The notes: generated from the letters alone by a model not told the origin. Counted from the first letter of the stretch, positions 15,349-24,494 are shown. The stretch: 31,424 nucleotides of DNA from an uncultured Sinobacteraceae bacterium (GCA_937902995.1 CALEKY010000051.1:1-31424); one strand, 5' to 3'. Made by a program: numbers and translations.

Positions 15349-16706
15349 GACGCCAACTCCCGCACGCAAGCGGCAAACACATCGCCGCGATGCGCGTAGT
15401 CCCTGAACATGTCCAAGCTCGCGCAGGCCGGCGACAACAGGACGGTTTCGCCCGGGCGCGCCGCGCGCGCTGCCGCATTCACGGCCTCTTCCATGTCGCG
15501 CGCGTGCTCGGTCGTGCACACGCCGCGCAATGCCGCCTCGATTTGCGGCGCATCCTGACCGATCAATACGACGTGCCGCACCTTGCCGCGGAACACGTCT
15601 GCAAGCGGCGCGAAATCCTGACCCTTGCCTTGACCGCCGGCGATCAGCACGAGCGAACCGGGCATACCTGCGACCGCCGCGAGCGTTGCACCGACATTGG
15701 TACCTTTGGAGTCGTCGACGAAACGCACGCCGCGCACTTCGGCCACGAACTGCGAGCGATGCGGCAAGCCTGGGAACTCGCGCAGCGCTGCAAGACATGC
15801 ATCGCGATCGAGCCCGAGCGCTTCGCACATTGCCAGCGCCGCGAGCGCGTTCGCCGCGTTGTGCAAGCCGGCAATCTTGAGCTCGGACATGGCAACGAGC
15901 CGCTCGCCGCGACGCAAGAGGACGATGTCATGAGCATCGACGGCCGCTTGGTAATCGGCCTGCGGATCGGTGCTCACACTGAACCCGAGGCGACGCGGAA
16001 CGGAATTCGCCATCGCTCGTACGATCGGATCGTTGAAATTCAGCACAGCCGCTTCGGCACCGTCGAAGATGCGCGCCTTCGCCGCCGCATAAGCTTCGAT
16101 ACTCGGATAGCGATCCATGTGATCCGGCGTGACGTTCAACACAGTCGCTACCGCGGCACGCAGCGACTGCGTCGTCTCCAACTGAAAGCTCGACAGCTCG
16201 AGCACATAGAGTTGCGGCACAGGTTCTTCGAGCAGCTCGAGCACCGGCCGACCGAGATTGCCTGCTGCGATTGCGCTCTTCCCGGCAGCGTTCGCCATCG
16301 CCGCCACCAACGTCGTCACGGTGCTCTTGCCGTTCGTGCCGGTAATCGCAGCAATAGGTGCCTGCGCTTCGCGCACGAACAATTCGATATCCCCCACCAC
16401 CGGAATGCCGCGAGCGACGGCCTCTTTGAGGAACGGCTCTTCGAGCGACACACCCGGCGATGCAATCACTTGCGCTGCACCGTCGAGCAGACCGCGATCG
16501 AAGCCGCCGAATCGCGTTTCGACTCTGGGCGCAAAGCCCTGCAACGCGGTCGTCTCAGGCGGCACGGCCCGGCTGTCGGTGACGGCGAAGTCGATGTCGC
16601 GCGCGTGTAAGTACCGTGCGCACGCCAAGCCGGTCCGCCCGAGACCCACGACGATCGTGCGTCCCGGTCGAACAGCGCTCGAAATGCGTGCAGCGGTTCG
16701 CGTCAT
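15345..16706 (-). CDS. murD: UDP-N-acetylmuramoyl-L-alanine--D-glutamate ligase MurD
   Basis: Adds D-glutamate to UDP-MurNAc-L-Ala in the cytoplasm. It is 453 aa. The N-terminal Rossmann segment TIVVGLGRTGLACARYL is near residues 17-33, the P-loop TGTNGKST at 122-129, and NVTPDHMDRY and VDDSKGTNVGAT follow as expected. It starts 2 bp after the mraY stop and ends in an ATGA overlap with ftsW. Confidence 0.98.
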   Translation of the reverse strand: MTRTAARISSAVRPGRTIVVGLGRTGLACARYLHARDIDFAVTDSRAVPPETTALQGFAPRVETRFGGFDRGLLDGAAQVIASPGVSLEEPFLKEAVARGIPVVGDIELFVREAQAPIAAITGTNGKSTVTTLVAAMANAAGKSAIAAGNLGRPVLELLEEPVPQLYVLELSSFQLETTQSLRAAVATVLNVTPDHMDRYPSIEAYAAAKARIFDGAEAAVLNFNDPIVRAMANSVPRRLGFSVSTDPQADYQAAVDAHDIVLLRRGERLVAMSELKIAGLHNAANALAALAMCEALGLDRDACLAALREFPGLPHRSQFVAEVRGVRFVDDSKGTNVGATLAAVAGMPGSLVLIAGGQGKGQDFAPLADVFRGKVRHVVLIGQDAPQIEAALRGVCTTEHARDMEEAVNAAARAARPGETVLLSPACASLDMFRDYAHRGDVFAACVRELAS

Positions 16707-16708
16707 CG

Positions 16709-17791
16709 TCAGCGCACCTTCAACGTTGCCAATCCGACGAGGACGAGGATCACGGAGATGATCCAGAAGCGCACGATCACCTTCGGCTCCGCCCAGCCTT
16801 TGAGCTCGAAATGATGATGAATGGGCGCCATGCGGAAGATCCGCTTGCCGGTCAACTTGAACGAAGCGACCTGCAACATCACGGACACGGTTTCCATCAC
16901 GAACACGCCGCCCATGATGAACAGCACGATCTCCTGCCGAACGATGACGGCAACGATGCCTAGTGCCGCACCGAGCGCGAGAGCGCCAACATCACCCATG
17001 AACACTTGGGCCGGGTACGTGTTGAACCAAAGAAACCCGAGTCCGGCACCGACCAGCGTCGCGCAGAACACCAGTATTTCACCGGTGCCCTCGATGAACG
17101 GTATGCCGAGATAATTCGAGAAGACCGAATTGCCCGTTGCATATGCAAAGACTCCCAAGGCCCCGCCGACGAGCACCGCCGGCATGATTGCTAGTCCGTC
17201 CAACCCATCCGTGAGATTGACTGCATTGCTCGATCCCACGAGCACGAAATACGTGAGAAGGATGTAGCCAATGCCGAGCGGTATGGCGACGTTCTTGAAC
17301 AGCGGGACGTAAAGCGCCGTTTCCGCCGGCGTCTTGGCAGTGAGATAGAGCGCAATCGCGCAGCCGAGCGCCGCCACCGATTGCCAGAAATACTTGTAGC
17401 GAGCGATGAGCCCGCGGCTGTTGCCGACGACGAGCTTGAGGTAATCGTCCCAGAAACCGATCAACCCGAATGCGAGCGTCACGAGCAACGTAATCCACAC
17501 GAAACGATTCGTCAGATCGGCCCACAGGAGCGTGCCCGCCGCCATCGCCACGATGATGAGCGTGCCGCCCATCGTCGGCGTGCCCGCCTTCGGCAAATGC
17601 GATTGCGGTCCATCGGTGCGAACACGCTGACCGATCTGATACTTCGCGAACGCCTCGATCATCCTCGGCCCGATCGCCAGCGACAGCAGCAACGCCGTCA
17701 ACGCCGCGCAGATCGCACGGAACGTCAGATAGTTGAACAGGCGAAACGACGGCGCCCATTCGGTCAGATAGTTGGCGAGATGAAGAAGCAT
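16709..17791 (-). CDS. mraY: Phospho-N-acetylmuramoyl-pentapeptide transferase MraY
   Basis: Integral membrane enzyme making lipid I from UDP-MurNAc-pentapeptide and undecaprenyl phosphate. It is 360 aa, the same length as in E. coli, with about ten membrane segments. Catalytic motifs are DDYLK (115-119), NLTDGLDG (192-199) and the late IHHHFELKG loop. It starts at ATG 17791. Unlike the other central junctions, it does not touch its upstream gene: 247 bp containing heptad element 6 separate it from murF. Its mRNA therefore has a structured leader even if transcribed from upstream. Confidence 0.98.
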   Translation of the reverse strand: MLLHLANYLTEWAPSFRLFNYLTFRAICAALTALLLSLAIGPRMIEAFAKYQIGQRVRTDGPQSHLPKAGTPTMGGTLIIVAMAAGTLLWADLTNRFVWITLLVTLAFGLIGFWDDYLKLVVGNSRGLIARYKYFWQSVAALGCAIALYLTAKTPAETALYVPLFKNVAIPLGIGYILLTYFVLVGSSNAVNLTDGLDGLAIMPAVLVGGALGVFAYATGNSVFSNYLGIPFIEGTGEILVFCATLVGAGLGFLWFNTYPAQVFMGDVGALALGAALGIVAVIVRQEIVLFIMGGVFVMETVSVMLQVASFKLTGKRIFRMAPIHHHFELKGWAEPKVIVRFWIISVILVLVGLATLKVR

Positions 17792-17799
17792 CCGATCTA

Positions 17800-18026
17800 G
17801 GCTGTGGGCTGTAGGCTATAGGCTGTAGTTGCGGCCGCGCAGTGCGCGGCGTCCTCCAAGGCTGAAGACTGAAGGCTGAAGGCTGAAGGCTGAAGGTAGA
17901 GCGCGCGCATCCTCGCGAGCTCCCCCCTCGCCCGCACGCATCGCTCTGCGTGCCTCTCCCCAAGGAGAGGCGGATGAGCGCGCATCGCGCGCGCGACTGT
18001 CGCCTGTAGCCTGTCGCCTGTAACCT
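17800..18026. repeat. Heptad-hairpin element 6 (murF / mraY gap)
   Basis: GGCTGTA-type heptads (17800-17827) are followed by hairpin GCCGCGC-AGT-GCGCGGC (17834-17850) and six AGGCTGA-type heptads (17859-17900). Three inverted repeats come next: GCACGCA/TGCGTGC (about 17934-17953), CCTCTCC-CCAA-GGAGAGG (17953-17970) and GCGCGC-ATC-GCGCGC (17978-17992). GTCGCCT/GTAGCCT heptads end it (17999-18026). The element fills the gap inside an otherwise tightly packed operon. No promoter hexamers are evident. Confidence 0.92.
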
Positions 18027-18038
18027 GCGCAAAGCGCT

Positions 18039-19418
18039 TCAATGTCCATCGCTTCCCCTCCCCGGTTCCGCGGCCAATGCATTCGAGACGCGCTCGAGTC
18101 GGTTCGATCGCGAGCCTTTGATCAATACGGCCACGCCCTGCGTGAGCGAGCTGCGCGTCTCGGCAATGAGCGCATCGATATCGGCGAACCAACGTGCACC
18201 CGCACCGAATGCTTCGACGGCGTAGTGAGAGTGCTGGCCGATGGCAAACAAACGTGAGATGCCCGCCTGCTTCGCGTAGCGTCCGACTTCGGCGTGCAAA
18301 GCGTCGGCGTTCTCGCCGAGCTCCATCATGTCGCCCAAGATCAGCCAACGTTCGCCGCTAAAGCTCTTGAATGCATCGAGGCCCGCCTTGAGCGAGCTCG
18401 GATTTGCGTTGTAAGAGTCGTCGACGAGATATGCGCCGTTCAGTGCCGGCTTGAGCTCCAAGCGACCGGCGACCGGGCGCACTTGCGCGAGTCCGGCGAC
18501 CAAATCGTCGAGCGTTGCACCTGCTGCGGCCGCAGCCGCCGCGGCACCAAGCGCATTGCGCAAGTTGTGCAGTCCGCCAAGCGCGAGCGTTGCCGGCTTG
18601 CTGCCGAGCGGTGTGACGAGATCGAAGTCGATCTTGAATCCGCTCGTATCTCCCGATGCGCGCACCTTGTGCGCCATGAAGTCGGCCGGTTGCTCGAAGC
18701 CGAACGTGTACACGCGATCGGCGGTGCGCGATTCGCGCCACACGTTCGCGTACTTGTCGTCGGCATTGATGATGGCGTAACCGTCCGCAGGCAGCGCCTT
18801 GAACAGCTCCCCCTTGCCGCTGGCAACGCCATCGAGACTGCCGAAACCCTCGAGATGTGCGGCGCCGGCATTCGTGACGATGCCGATCGTCGGCTCGGCG
18901 ATGCTCGCTAGATGAGCGATCTCGCCGAGATGGTTTGCACCCATCTCGATGACGGCGAACCGATGGTTCGCATTCATCTCGAGCAGCATCAGCGGCACGC
19001 CGATGTGATTGTTCAAATTGCCGCGAGTCACGAGACACGGACCGAGACGCGACAAGATGGCAGCGATCATTTCCTTGGTCGTCGTCTTGCCGTTGCTGCC
19101 CGTGACGCCGATCACCGGAATCGGGAACTGACGACGCCATTCGCGCGCGAACGCGGACAGCGCTGCGAGCGGATCGGCAACGACGACTTGAGGAATGGGA
19201 GCTTCGATGCGTCGGGCAACGAGCGCAGCGACGGCCTGCTTCTCGACGGCGGCGCCGATGAAATCGTGACCGTCGAAATTCGGACCGGCGAGCGCCACGA
19301 ACAACGCGCCGGGTCTGAGCGTGCGCGTATCCGTCGAAACGCCCGTGAACTCGCAATCGGCGCCGACGAGCTGTCCTTGGCCGATGCGTGCAAGATCGGA
19401 AAGTCGCAGCGCCGTCAT
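18039..19418 (-). CDS. murF: UDP-N-acetylmuramoyl-tripeptide--D-alanyl-D-alanine ligase MurF
   Basis: Adds D-Ala-D-Ala to complete the UDP-MurNAc-pentapeptide. It is 459 aa. The N-terminal domain contains GVSTDTRTLRPGALFVAL, and the P-loop TGSNGKTT is at residues 106-113. The central EMGANHLGEIAHL and NAGAAHLEGFGS motifs and VDDSYNANPSS confirm MurF. The start overlaps the murE stop as ATGA; downstream lies heptad element 6. Confidence 0.98.
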   Translation of the reverse strand: MTALRLSDLARIGQGQLVGADCEFTGVSTDTRTLRPGALFVALAGPNFDGHDFIGAAVEKQAVAALVARRIEAPIPQVVVADPLAALSAFAREWRRQFPIPVIGVTGSNGKTTTKEMIAAILSRLGPCLVTRGNLNNHIGVPLMLLEMNANHRFAVIEMGANHLGEIAHLASIAEPTIGIVTNAGAAHLEGFGSLDGVASGKGELFKALPADGYAIINADDKYANVWRESRTADRVYTFGFEQPADFMAHKVRASGDTSGFKIDFDLVTPLGSKPATLALGGLHNLRNALGAAAAAAAAGATLDDLVAGLAQVRPVAGRLELKPALNGAYLVDDSYNANPSSLKAGLDAFKSFSGERWLILGDMMELGENADALHAEVGRYAKQAGISRLFAIGQHSHYAVEAFGAGARWFADIDALIAETRSSLTQGVAVLIKGSRSNRLERVSNALAAEPGRGSDGH

Positions 19419-20962
19419 GCCATGCGCCTCATGATGGCTGCAACTACATCGCGATCGCTGAAATAGCGACTCACCAGGCCAACGATTTGATAGTCCTCGT
19501 GACCTTTACCGGCGATCAGCACGGCATCGTTCGGACCTGCTTCGCGAATCGCACGTTCGATCGCGACCGCACGATCGCGCTCGATCAACACGCGCTCGGC
19601 CGACCGCATGCCGTTCAAGATGTCCGCAACGATGGCATCGCCGTCTTCCGTGCGCGGATTGTCGTCCGTGACGATGACACGGTCGGCCAAGCGCTCGGCG
19701 ATCGCCCCCATCAAGGGACGCTTCGTCGGATCGCGATCTCCTCCGCAACCGAACACGCAGGTCACTTTCCCCTGACAGTGTTGGCGAACGGTCGCAAGCG
19801 CTTTCTCGAGCGCATCCGGCGTGTGCGCATAGTCGACGATCGCGAGCGGCATGCCGTGCGCGCGAAACGTTTCCATGCGGCCCGGCGGCGGCGAGCATTG
19901 GCTCAGCGCATCGATGGCCCGCGCGAACGGAATTTCGTAACCGAGCAGAACGCCGAGCACGCCGAGCAGGTTGTCGACATTGAACGCGCCGATGAACTGC
20001 GTGCTCAGCGCGCCTGCTCCCCAACTTCCGTTCACGCGGATCTGCAATCCGTTGCTCGACGCGGTGATGCGCTCGGCGAACAACGCCTGCATGTGCGGCC
20101 CTGACACATCAGGACGAGCGCGCGAACTGACAGCCGTAACGAGCGCATCGTGATGCCGCTCGAACGCAAGCGTGCGGCCGAACTCGTCGTCCACATTGAT
20201 GACCGCGTGACGCAAACCGGGCCAATCGAACAGCCGCGCTTTCGCAGCCGCATACGCTTCGAGCGTGCCGTGATAATCGAGATGATCGTGCGAGAGGTTC
20301 GTGAACAGCGCGCTGTGGAAGCGCACGCCGGCAACGCGATGCTGATCGAGCGCGTGCGACGACACTTCCATGCCGAGATGTTCGCAACCGTTCGTCCGTA
20401 ACTCGGCGAGCTGTCGGTGCACAGTCACCGCATCCGGCGTCGTGTGCGTGCCCGACTTGATGGCATCGACTGTTCCGAACCCGAGCGTTCCCGCATAGGC
20501 CGCTCGACGGCCGAGCTTCGCGAGCGCCGATGCCAAGACGTAGGCCGATGTCGTCTTACCGTTCGTGCCGGTGACGGCTGCGACTGAAACGGATCGCGAG
20601 GGCTCGTCGAAGAATCGATCCGCCGCGAGGCCGAGCAGCGTCGTGAGATCCGGGATCGCCACCGCAATGACGTGCGATGGAAGCTGCGGCGCAGCGATTC
20701 CGGCGACGGGCTCCCAGAGAACGACCTTCGCACCGTTCGCGATCGCCTGCGCAACATGCGTAAGACCATGTGTGCGCGTACCGGGCAGCGCACAGAATGC
20801 ACCGCCCGCGATCACTCGCCGGCTGTCCAAGCTCAAATCGGTGATCTCGACATCCGGAAGCTCGACAGACGCGTAGCCCGCGAACAGCGCTCGCAAGCTC
20901 TTCTTCGGTGTGCTGTCGAGTTCGCTCACGGCGGCTCGCCTCAAGGTGGATGTTCCGTTCAT
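19415..20962 (-). CDS. murE: UDP-MurNAc-tripeptide synthetase MurE (meso-diaminopimelate-adding)
   Basis: Adds the third stem-peptide residue. It is 515 aa. The P-loop TGTNGKTT is at residues 131-138. The substrate-selecting DNPR motif (about 434-437) marks a meso-diaminopimelate enzyme rather than a lysine one, in keeping with a Gram-negative wall. The lysine expected to be carbamylated lies in the YAAAKARLF stretch. The start ATG overlaps the ftsI stop as ATGA and the stop overlaps murF. Confidence 0.97.
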   Translation of the reverse strand: MNGTSTLRRAAVSELDSTPKKSLRALFAGYASVELPDVEITDLSLDSRRVIAGGAFCALPGTRTHGLTHVAQAIANGAKVVLWEPVAGIAAPQLPSHVIAVAIPDLTTLLGLAADRFFDEPSRSVSVAAVTGTNGKTTSAYVLASALAKLGRRAAYAGTLGFGTVDAIKSGTHTTPDAVTVHRQLAELRTNGCEHLGMEVSSHALDQHRVAGVRFHSALFTNLSHDHLDYHGTLEAYAAAKARLFDWPGLRHAVINVDDEFGRTLAFERHHDALVTAVSSRARPDVSGPHMQALFAERITASSNGLQIRVNGSWGAGALSTQFIGAFNVDNLLGVLGVLLGYEIPFARAIDALSQCSPPPGRMETFRAHGMPLAIVDYAHTPDALEKALATVRQHCQGKVTCVFGCGGDRDPTKRPLMGAIAERLADRVIVTDDNPRTEDGDAIVADILNGMRSAERVLIERDRAVAIERAIREAGPNDAVLIAGKGHEDYQIVGLVSRYFSDRDVVAAIMRRMA

Positions 20963-22731
20963 CGTGCGCGCCCCGGTTCGTGTGAGGCCCTGGCGAGCGT
21001 CGTTGTGGGTAAACGCTCGAGACCATCCGGAGGAACGCCGAGCAGACGCAAAGCGCCAGCCATCACGTTCGCAAACACCGGTGCCGCGACCTCGCCGGCG
21101 TAGTACTCGCTGCCGCTCGGCTCGTCGATCACGACGACTGCAGCCAGGCGCGGCCGGCTCGCAGGCACGACGCCACCGAAAGAAACGATGTACTTGTAAT
21201 CACCGCCCGTGCCGTAACCGCCGCCGGGTAGCGCTTTGCGCGCTGTGCCTGTCTTGCCGGCAACGCGGTAACCGTTCAGCGCCGCGCGCTTACCGGTGCC
21301 TTCCTGCGAAGCGACGACGCTTTCCATCATCGCGAGCAATTCCTTCGCGACGCGCTCCTCGATCACGCGCTCGCCTTCCACGGGACCTTCGACGCGCCGC
21401 AACGTGACCCGACGCTTGATGCCGCCGGCACCGAGCGTTGCGTATGCACGCGCAAGCTGTAGGGGCGTCACGGACAAGCCATAGCCGTACGAGATCGTGG
21501 CTTGGCCGATGCGGCCCCAATGTCGCGTGTCGTTCAGCAAGCCGGCCGATTCGCCAGGAAAACCGCTGCCGCTGACTTCGCCGAAACCGAACGCAGTGAG
21601 CGTCTGGCGTATGGATTCCGCGGGCAACGACAGCGCCATCTTCGTCATACCCACGTTGCTCGACTTCGCGATCACGGTGGTGAGCGAAACCGGCCCGAGG
21701 TTGCGCGTATCCGGAATGCGATGCACGCCGACGTTCACGTAGCCCGGGGAGGTATCGATGATCGTGTCCGCGTGATAACGACCCGAAGCGATTCCTGCGG
21801 CTGCGACGAAAGGTTTGATGCTCGAGCCCGGCTCGAAGATGTCGGTCGCCGCACGATTGCGATAACGCGAAGGCGCGACCTGTTCGCGATCGTTCGGGTT
21901 GTACGACGGCTGATTGACCATCGCGAGAATCTCGCCGGTGTCGACGTCGAGCACGACGAGCGAGCCGGCCTTGGCGCGATGCTCGAGCACAGCGGCCTTC
22001 AGCTCGCGATAGGCGAGGTACTGAATACGCAGGTCGATGCTCGTGACGAGGTCCGAGCCCGGACGCGGCGGACGAATGCTCTCGACGTCCTGTACGACGC
22101 GCCCGTAACGATCCTGAATGATTCGCTTCTTACCGACCTCGGCGCCGAGCCAACGATCGAAGGCGAGCTCGAGCCCTTCCTGCCCGATGTCCTCGTACTT
22201 CTTCGTGAAGCCGAGCAGATGGCCGGTCACTTCGCCCGCCGGATAGAAGCGCGTGTATTCGCGCTGCAGATACACGCCCGGCACTTTCAATGCCGCAACC
22301 TGCGCTGCGGCGCTCGGCCGCATGTGGCGTACGAGATAGAGGAATTCGCGATCGAGATTGCTGGTCAGCACCTGCTTGAGCCAGTTCTCGTCGCGGTTCA
22401 ACGCTTCGGCGAGCGGCCGCAGCTGATCCGTCGCCTTCAACACTTCGCGCGGCACGGCCCAAACGGTATCGACCGGCATGCTCGCAGCGAGCGCTTCGCC
22501 GTTGCGGTCGTAAATGTTGCCGCGGTTCGCATAAAGCGTTGCGACGCGCGTGAACCGGGCATCGCCCTGGCTCTCGAGAAAGCCGTCGTCGAGCAATTGC
22601 AGATCGACCGCGCGCGCCACGAGCCCGACGCTGATCAACAGCATCGCACCGAGGACGAATCTCAGCCGCGAGCGATATTGCTCGGCCGAGAATGCGCGTT
22701 TGTCAGGACGCAAGTGCGAGCTGCCGATCAT
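20959..22731 (-). CDS. ftsI: FtsI / PBP3, septal peptidoglycan transpeptidase
   Basis: Class B penicillin-binding protein that crosslinks septal peptidoglycan with FtsW. It is 590 aa. One N-terminal membrane anchor (about 23-41) is followed by the dimerisation domain starting at NRGNIYDRNG and then the transpeptidase domain. Active-site motifs are SSIK with nucleophile S303, SSN (357-359) and KTG (493-495). The start ATG overlaps the ftsL stop as ATGA; the end overlaps murE. Confidence 0.98.
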   Translation of the reverse strand: MIGSSHLRPDKRAFSAEQYRSRLRFVLGAMLLISVGLVARAVDLQLLDDGFLESQGDARFTRVATLYANRGNIYDRNGEALAASMPVDTVWAVPREVLKATDQLRPLAEALNRDENWLKQVLTSNLDREFLYLVRHMRPSAAAQVAALKVPGVYLQREYTRFYPAGEVTGHLLGFTKKYEDIGQEGLELAFDRWLGAEVGKKRIIQDRYGRVVQDVESIRPPRPGSDLVTSIDLRIQYLAYRELKAAVLEHRAKAGSLVVLDVDTGEILAMVNQPSYNPNDREQVAPSRYRNRAATDIFEPGSSIKPFVAAAGIASGRYHADTIIDTSPGYVNVGVHRIPDTRNLGPVSLTTVIAKSSNVGMTKMALSLPAESIRQTLTAFGFGEVSGSGFPGESAGLLNDTRHWGRIGQATISYGYGLSVTPLQLARAYATLGAGGIKRRVTLRRVEGPVEGERVIEERVAKELLAMMESVVASQEGTGKRAALNGYRVAGKTGTARKALPGGGYGTGGDYKYIVSFGGVVPASRPRLAAVVVIDEPSGSEYYAGEVAAPVFANVMAGALRLLGVPPDGLERLPTTTLARASHEPGRAR

Positions 22732-22997
22732 GGTTGCACCAACTGCACTTCCTGAGGCGTCGGAATGACCATGTTCAAACCGGTGCGCGCGGTCTGCTCG
22801 ACGCGGCCGTGCGTCGCCCAAGCGCTTTGCTCGATCTTGAGCTGACTCCACTCGATCTCGAGCCGGTCGCGCTCGGCAGTCAGCGTCTGCAGCTCGATGA
22901 ACAGCGTGCGGGTCTCGTGAATGCTCCACACGACGCCGAGCGCGGACGCGAACAGCGCGCCCCAGATCGCAACGATGCTCATGCGTGCGGCGCTCAT
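22728..22997 (-). CDS. ftsL: Cell division protein FtsL
   Basis: Small bitopic divisome protein of 89 aa that complexes with FtsB and FtsQ and activates FtsWI. A short cytoplasmic N-terminus, one membrane segment (about 7-25) and a periplasmic coiled coil rich in E, L and R (about 28-60) match the family. Sequence is poorly conserved in general, so position between rsmH and ftsI carries much of the weight. It overlaps both neighbours by ATGA. Confidence 0.95.
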   Translation of the reverse strand: MSAARMSIVAIWGALFASALGVVWSIHETRTLFIELQTLTAERDRLEIEWSQLKIEQSAWATHGRVEQTARTGLNMVIPTPQEVQLVQP

Positions 22998-23926
22998 GCG
23001 GCCAGCCTCTCTGCGACTCTCAGGATCGCGCTGCGCGCACGCGGATTGCGCTCGATCTCCGCGGCGCTCGGATGAATGGCCTTGCCGATGCGACGCAATT
23101 TCGGACGGGCGTGAGCAGGCACCTCGGGCAGACCTGCGTACATCGGGTCTTCTTGCGACTTCCGCTGAATAAATCGTTTGACGCGCGTGTCCTCGAGCGA
23201 GTGAAAACTGATCACTGCGAGCCGACCGCCGGGTTTGAGCGCAGCGAGCGAGCCCTCGAGCGCAGCATCGATCTCTTCGAGCTCGCGATTGATATGAATG
23301 CGAATCGCCTGGAACGTACGCGTCGCAGGATGCTTGCCGGGTTCGCGCGTCCGCACAGCACCGGCGACGATGTCTGCCAGCTCTTTGGTGCGCGTGATCG
23401 GCGCCTCGCGACGACGCGCAACGATGGCCCGCGCAATGCCCTTCGCAAAGCGCTCTTCGCCATACTCTTTGATGACGCGCGCAATCTCCGATTCGGGCGC
23501 GCGCGCCAGCCATTGGGCCGCGGTCATGCCGCCGCTGTTGTCCATGCGCATGTCGAGCGGGCCGTCTTGCGCGAAGCTGAAACCGCGCGCGGCATCGTCG
23601 AGCTGCGGCGAAGACACGCCGAGATCGAGCAGCACGCCGTCGAGCTTTCCGGCCATTCCCAAGCTCGTCACGATCGAAAGCATTTGCGAAAACGGGCTAC
23701 TCACGAGCGTCAATCGAGCGTCATTTGCGAAACGTTCACGACCGGCCTGAATCGCCTCAGGATCGCGGTCGATTGCGATTACCCTTCCCTCCTTGCCGAT
23801 CCGCTCCAGAATCGCTGCCGTGTGTCCGCCGCGTCCGAACGTCGCATCGAGGTAGCGACCGTCGCGTTTGACATCGAGCGCAGCCAGCACTTCATCGAGA
23901 AGTACCGGCGTGTGTTGCCATGCCAC
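22994..23926 (-). CDS. rsmH: 16S rRNA (cytosine(1402)-N(4))-methyltransferase RsmH (MraW)
   Basis: SAM-dependent enzyme that N4-methylates C1402 of 16S rRNA in the decoding centre. It is 310 aa. It begins HTPVLLDEVLAAL, and the SAM-binding DATFGRGGHT is at residues 27-36. LLDLGVSSPQLDDAARGFSF and the C-terminal NPRARSAILRVAERL are family signatures. RsmI, which methylates the same nucleotide's ribose, is encoded in the same window. It starts 9 bp after the mraZ stop. Confidence 0.98.
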   Translation of the reverse strand: MAWQHTPVLLDEVLAALDVKRDGRYLDATFGRGGHTAAILERIGKEGRVIAIDRDPEAIQAGRERFANDARLTLVSSPFSQMLSIVTSLGMAGKLDGVLLDLGVSSPQLDDAARGFSFAQDGPLDMRMDNSGGMTAAQWLARAPESEIARVIKEYGEERFAKGIARAIVARRREAPITRTKELADIVAGAVRTREPGKHPATRTFQAIRIHINRELEEIDAALEGSLAALKPGGRLAVISFHSLEDTRVKRFIQRKSQEDPMYAGLPEVPAHARPKLRRIGKAIHPSAAEIERNPRARSAILRVAERLAA

Positions 23927-23935
23927 GACCGCCCT

Positions 23936-24391
23936 TCAGAGCGACAGCGACGCGAGCTCGGGCGGCAGCTCTTCCGCAGGCTCGTCGGCCTGCAGCCACT
24001 GCTCCCGACTCTCGTTCCACTGCGCCTCGTCCCAAAGCTCGAAGCGGTTGCCTTGACCGATCAACATCGCGGTCTTCGACAACTTCGCGAACTCACGCAA
24101 GCTGGAGGGCAGGAGGATTCGGCCGCTGCCGTCGAGCTCGAGATCCGTGGCATGGCCGATCATCAATCGCTGCAGACGGCGCGCGACGGGGTTCAGCGTC
24201 GGGAGTCTGCGCAGCTTCAACTCGATCTCTTCCCATTCGGGAAGCGGATAGATCAGCAAGCACGGGTCCGAGCGGTCGACGGTCGCGATGAGCCGCCCGT
24301 TGGAGCGTTCGAGGATGCGCTCGCGATAACGGGTCGGCATGGCCAGCCGGCCCTTCGAATCGAGCGTCACCTTGTTTGCACCACGGAACAT
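23936..24391 (-). CDS. mraZ: Transcriptional regulator MraZ
   Basis: DNA-binding regulator of the dcw operon, which represses its own promoter in E. coli. It is 151 aa with two SpoVT-AbrB-like halves, each with the conserved motif: LDSKGRLAMP (about residues 10-19) and LDGSGRILLP (about 86-95). It is the first gene of the cluster. Three TGGGA boxes at 10-bp spacing lie just upstream, so autoregulation is strongly suggested. Confidence 0.98.
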   Translation of the reverse strand: MFRGANKVTLDSKGRLAMPTRYRERILERSNGRLIATVDRSDPCLLIYPLPEWEEIELKLRRLPTLNPVARRLQRLMIGHATDLELDGSGRILLPSSLREFAKLSKTAMLIGQGNRFELWDEAQWNESREQWLQADEPAEELPPELASLSL

Positions 24392-24429
24392 GGCTCACCT
24401 GGGCGTTCAGGGCACTTCATGCCCCTCTC

Positions 24430-24454
24430 TCCCATTCTTTCCCACTTTTTCCCA
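24430..24454 (-). promoter_or_regulatory. MraZ-binding boxes (three TGGGA repeats)
   Basis: The minus strand has three identical TGGGA pentamers with 5-nt spacers, at 24454-24450, 24444-24440 and 24434-24430, an exact 10-bp period. MraZ in E. coli binds TGGGN direct repeats with 5-nt spacers. The boxes lie 39 bp upstream of the mraZ ATG and immediately downstream of the predicted transcription start, where bound MraZ octamer would block the promoter. Confidence 0.92.
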
Positions 24455-24465
24455 CCTTGGATGTG

Positions 24466-24494
24466 ATATTGGTTCCGGTCTTCGTGCGTGTCAA
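24466..24494 (-). promoter_or_regulatory. mraZ (dcw operon) sigma-70 promoter
   Basis: A perfect -35 hexamer TTGACA (24494-24489 on the minus strand) is followed after 17 bp by CAATAT (24471-24466). Transcription would start at about 24459, next to the MraZ boxes. This is the best sigma-70 promoter seen in the window and is likely to drive the dcw genes. Confidence 0.8.

Noticed and set aside
12866..15478. An 870-residue frame containing MurG
   Set aside because: Beyond 14170 it reads through ftsW in another frame. Only the part from the ATGA overlap is credible.
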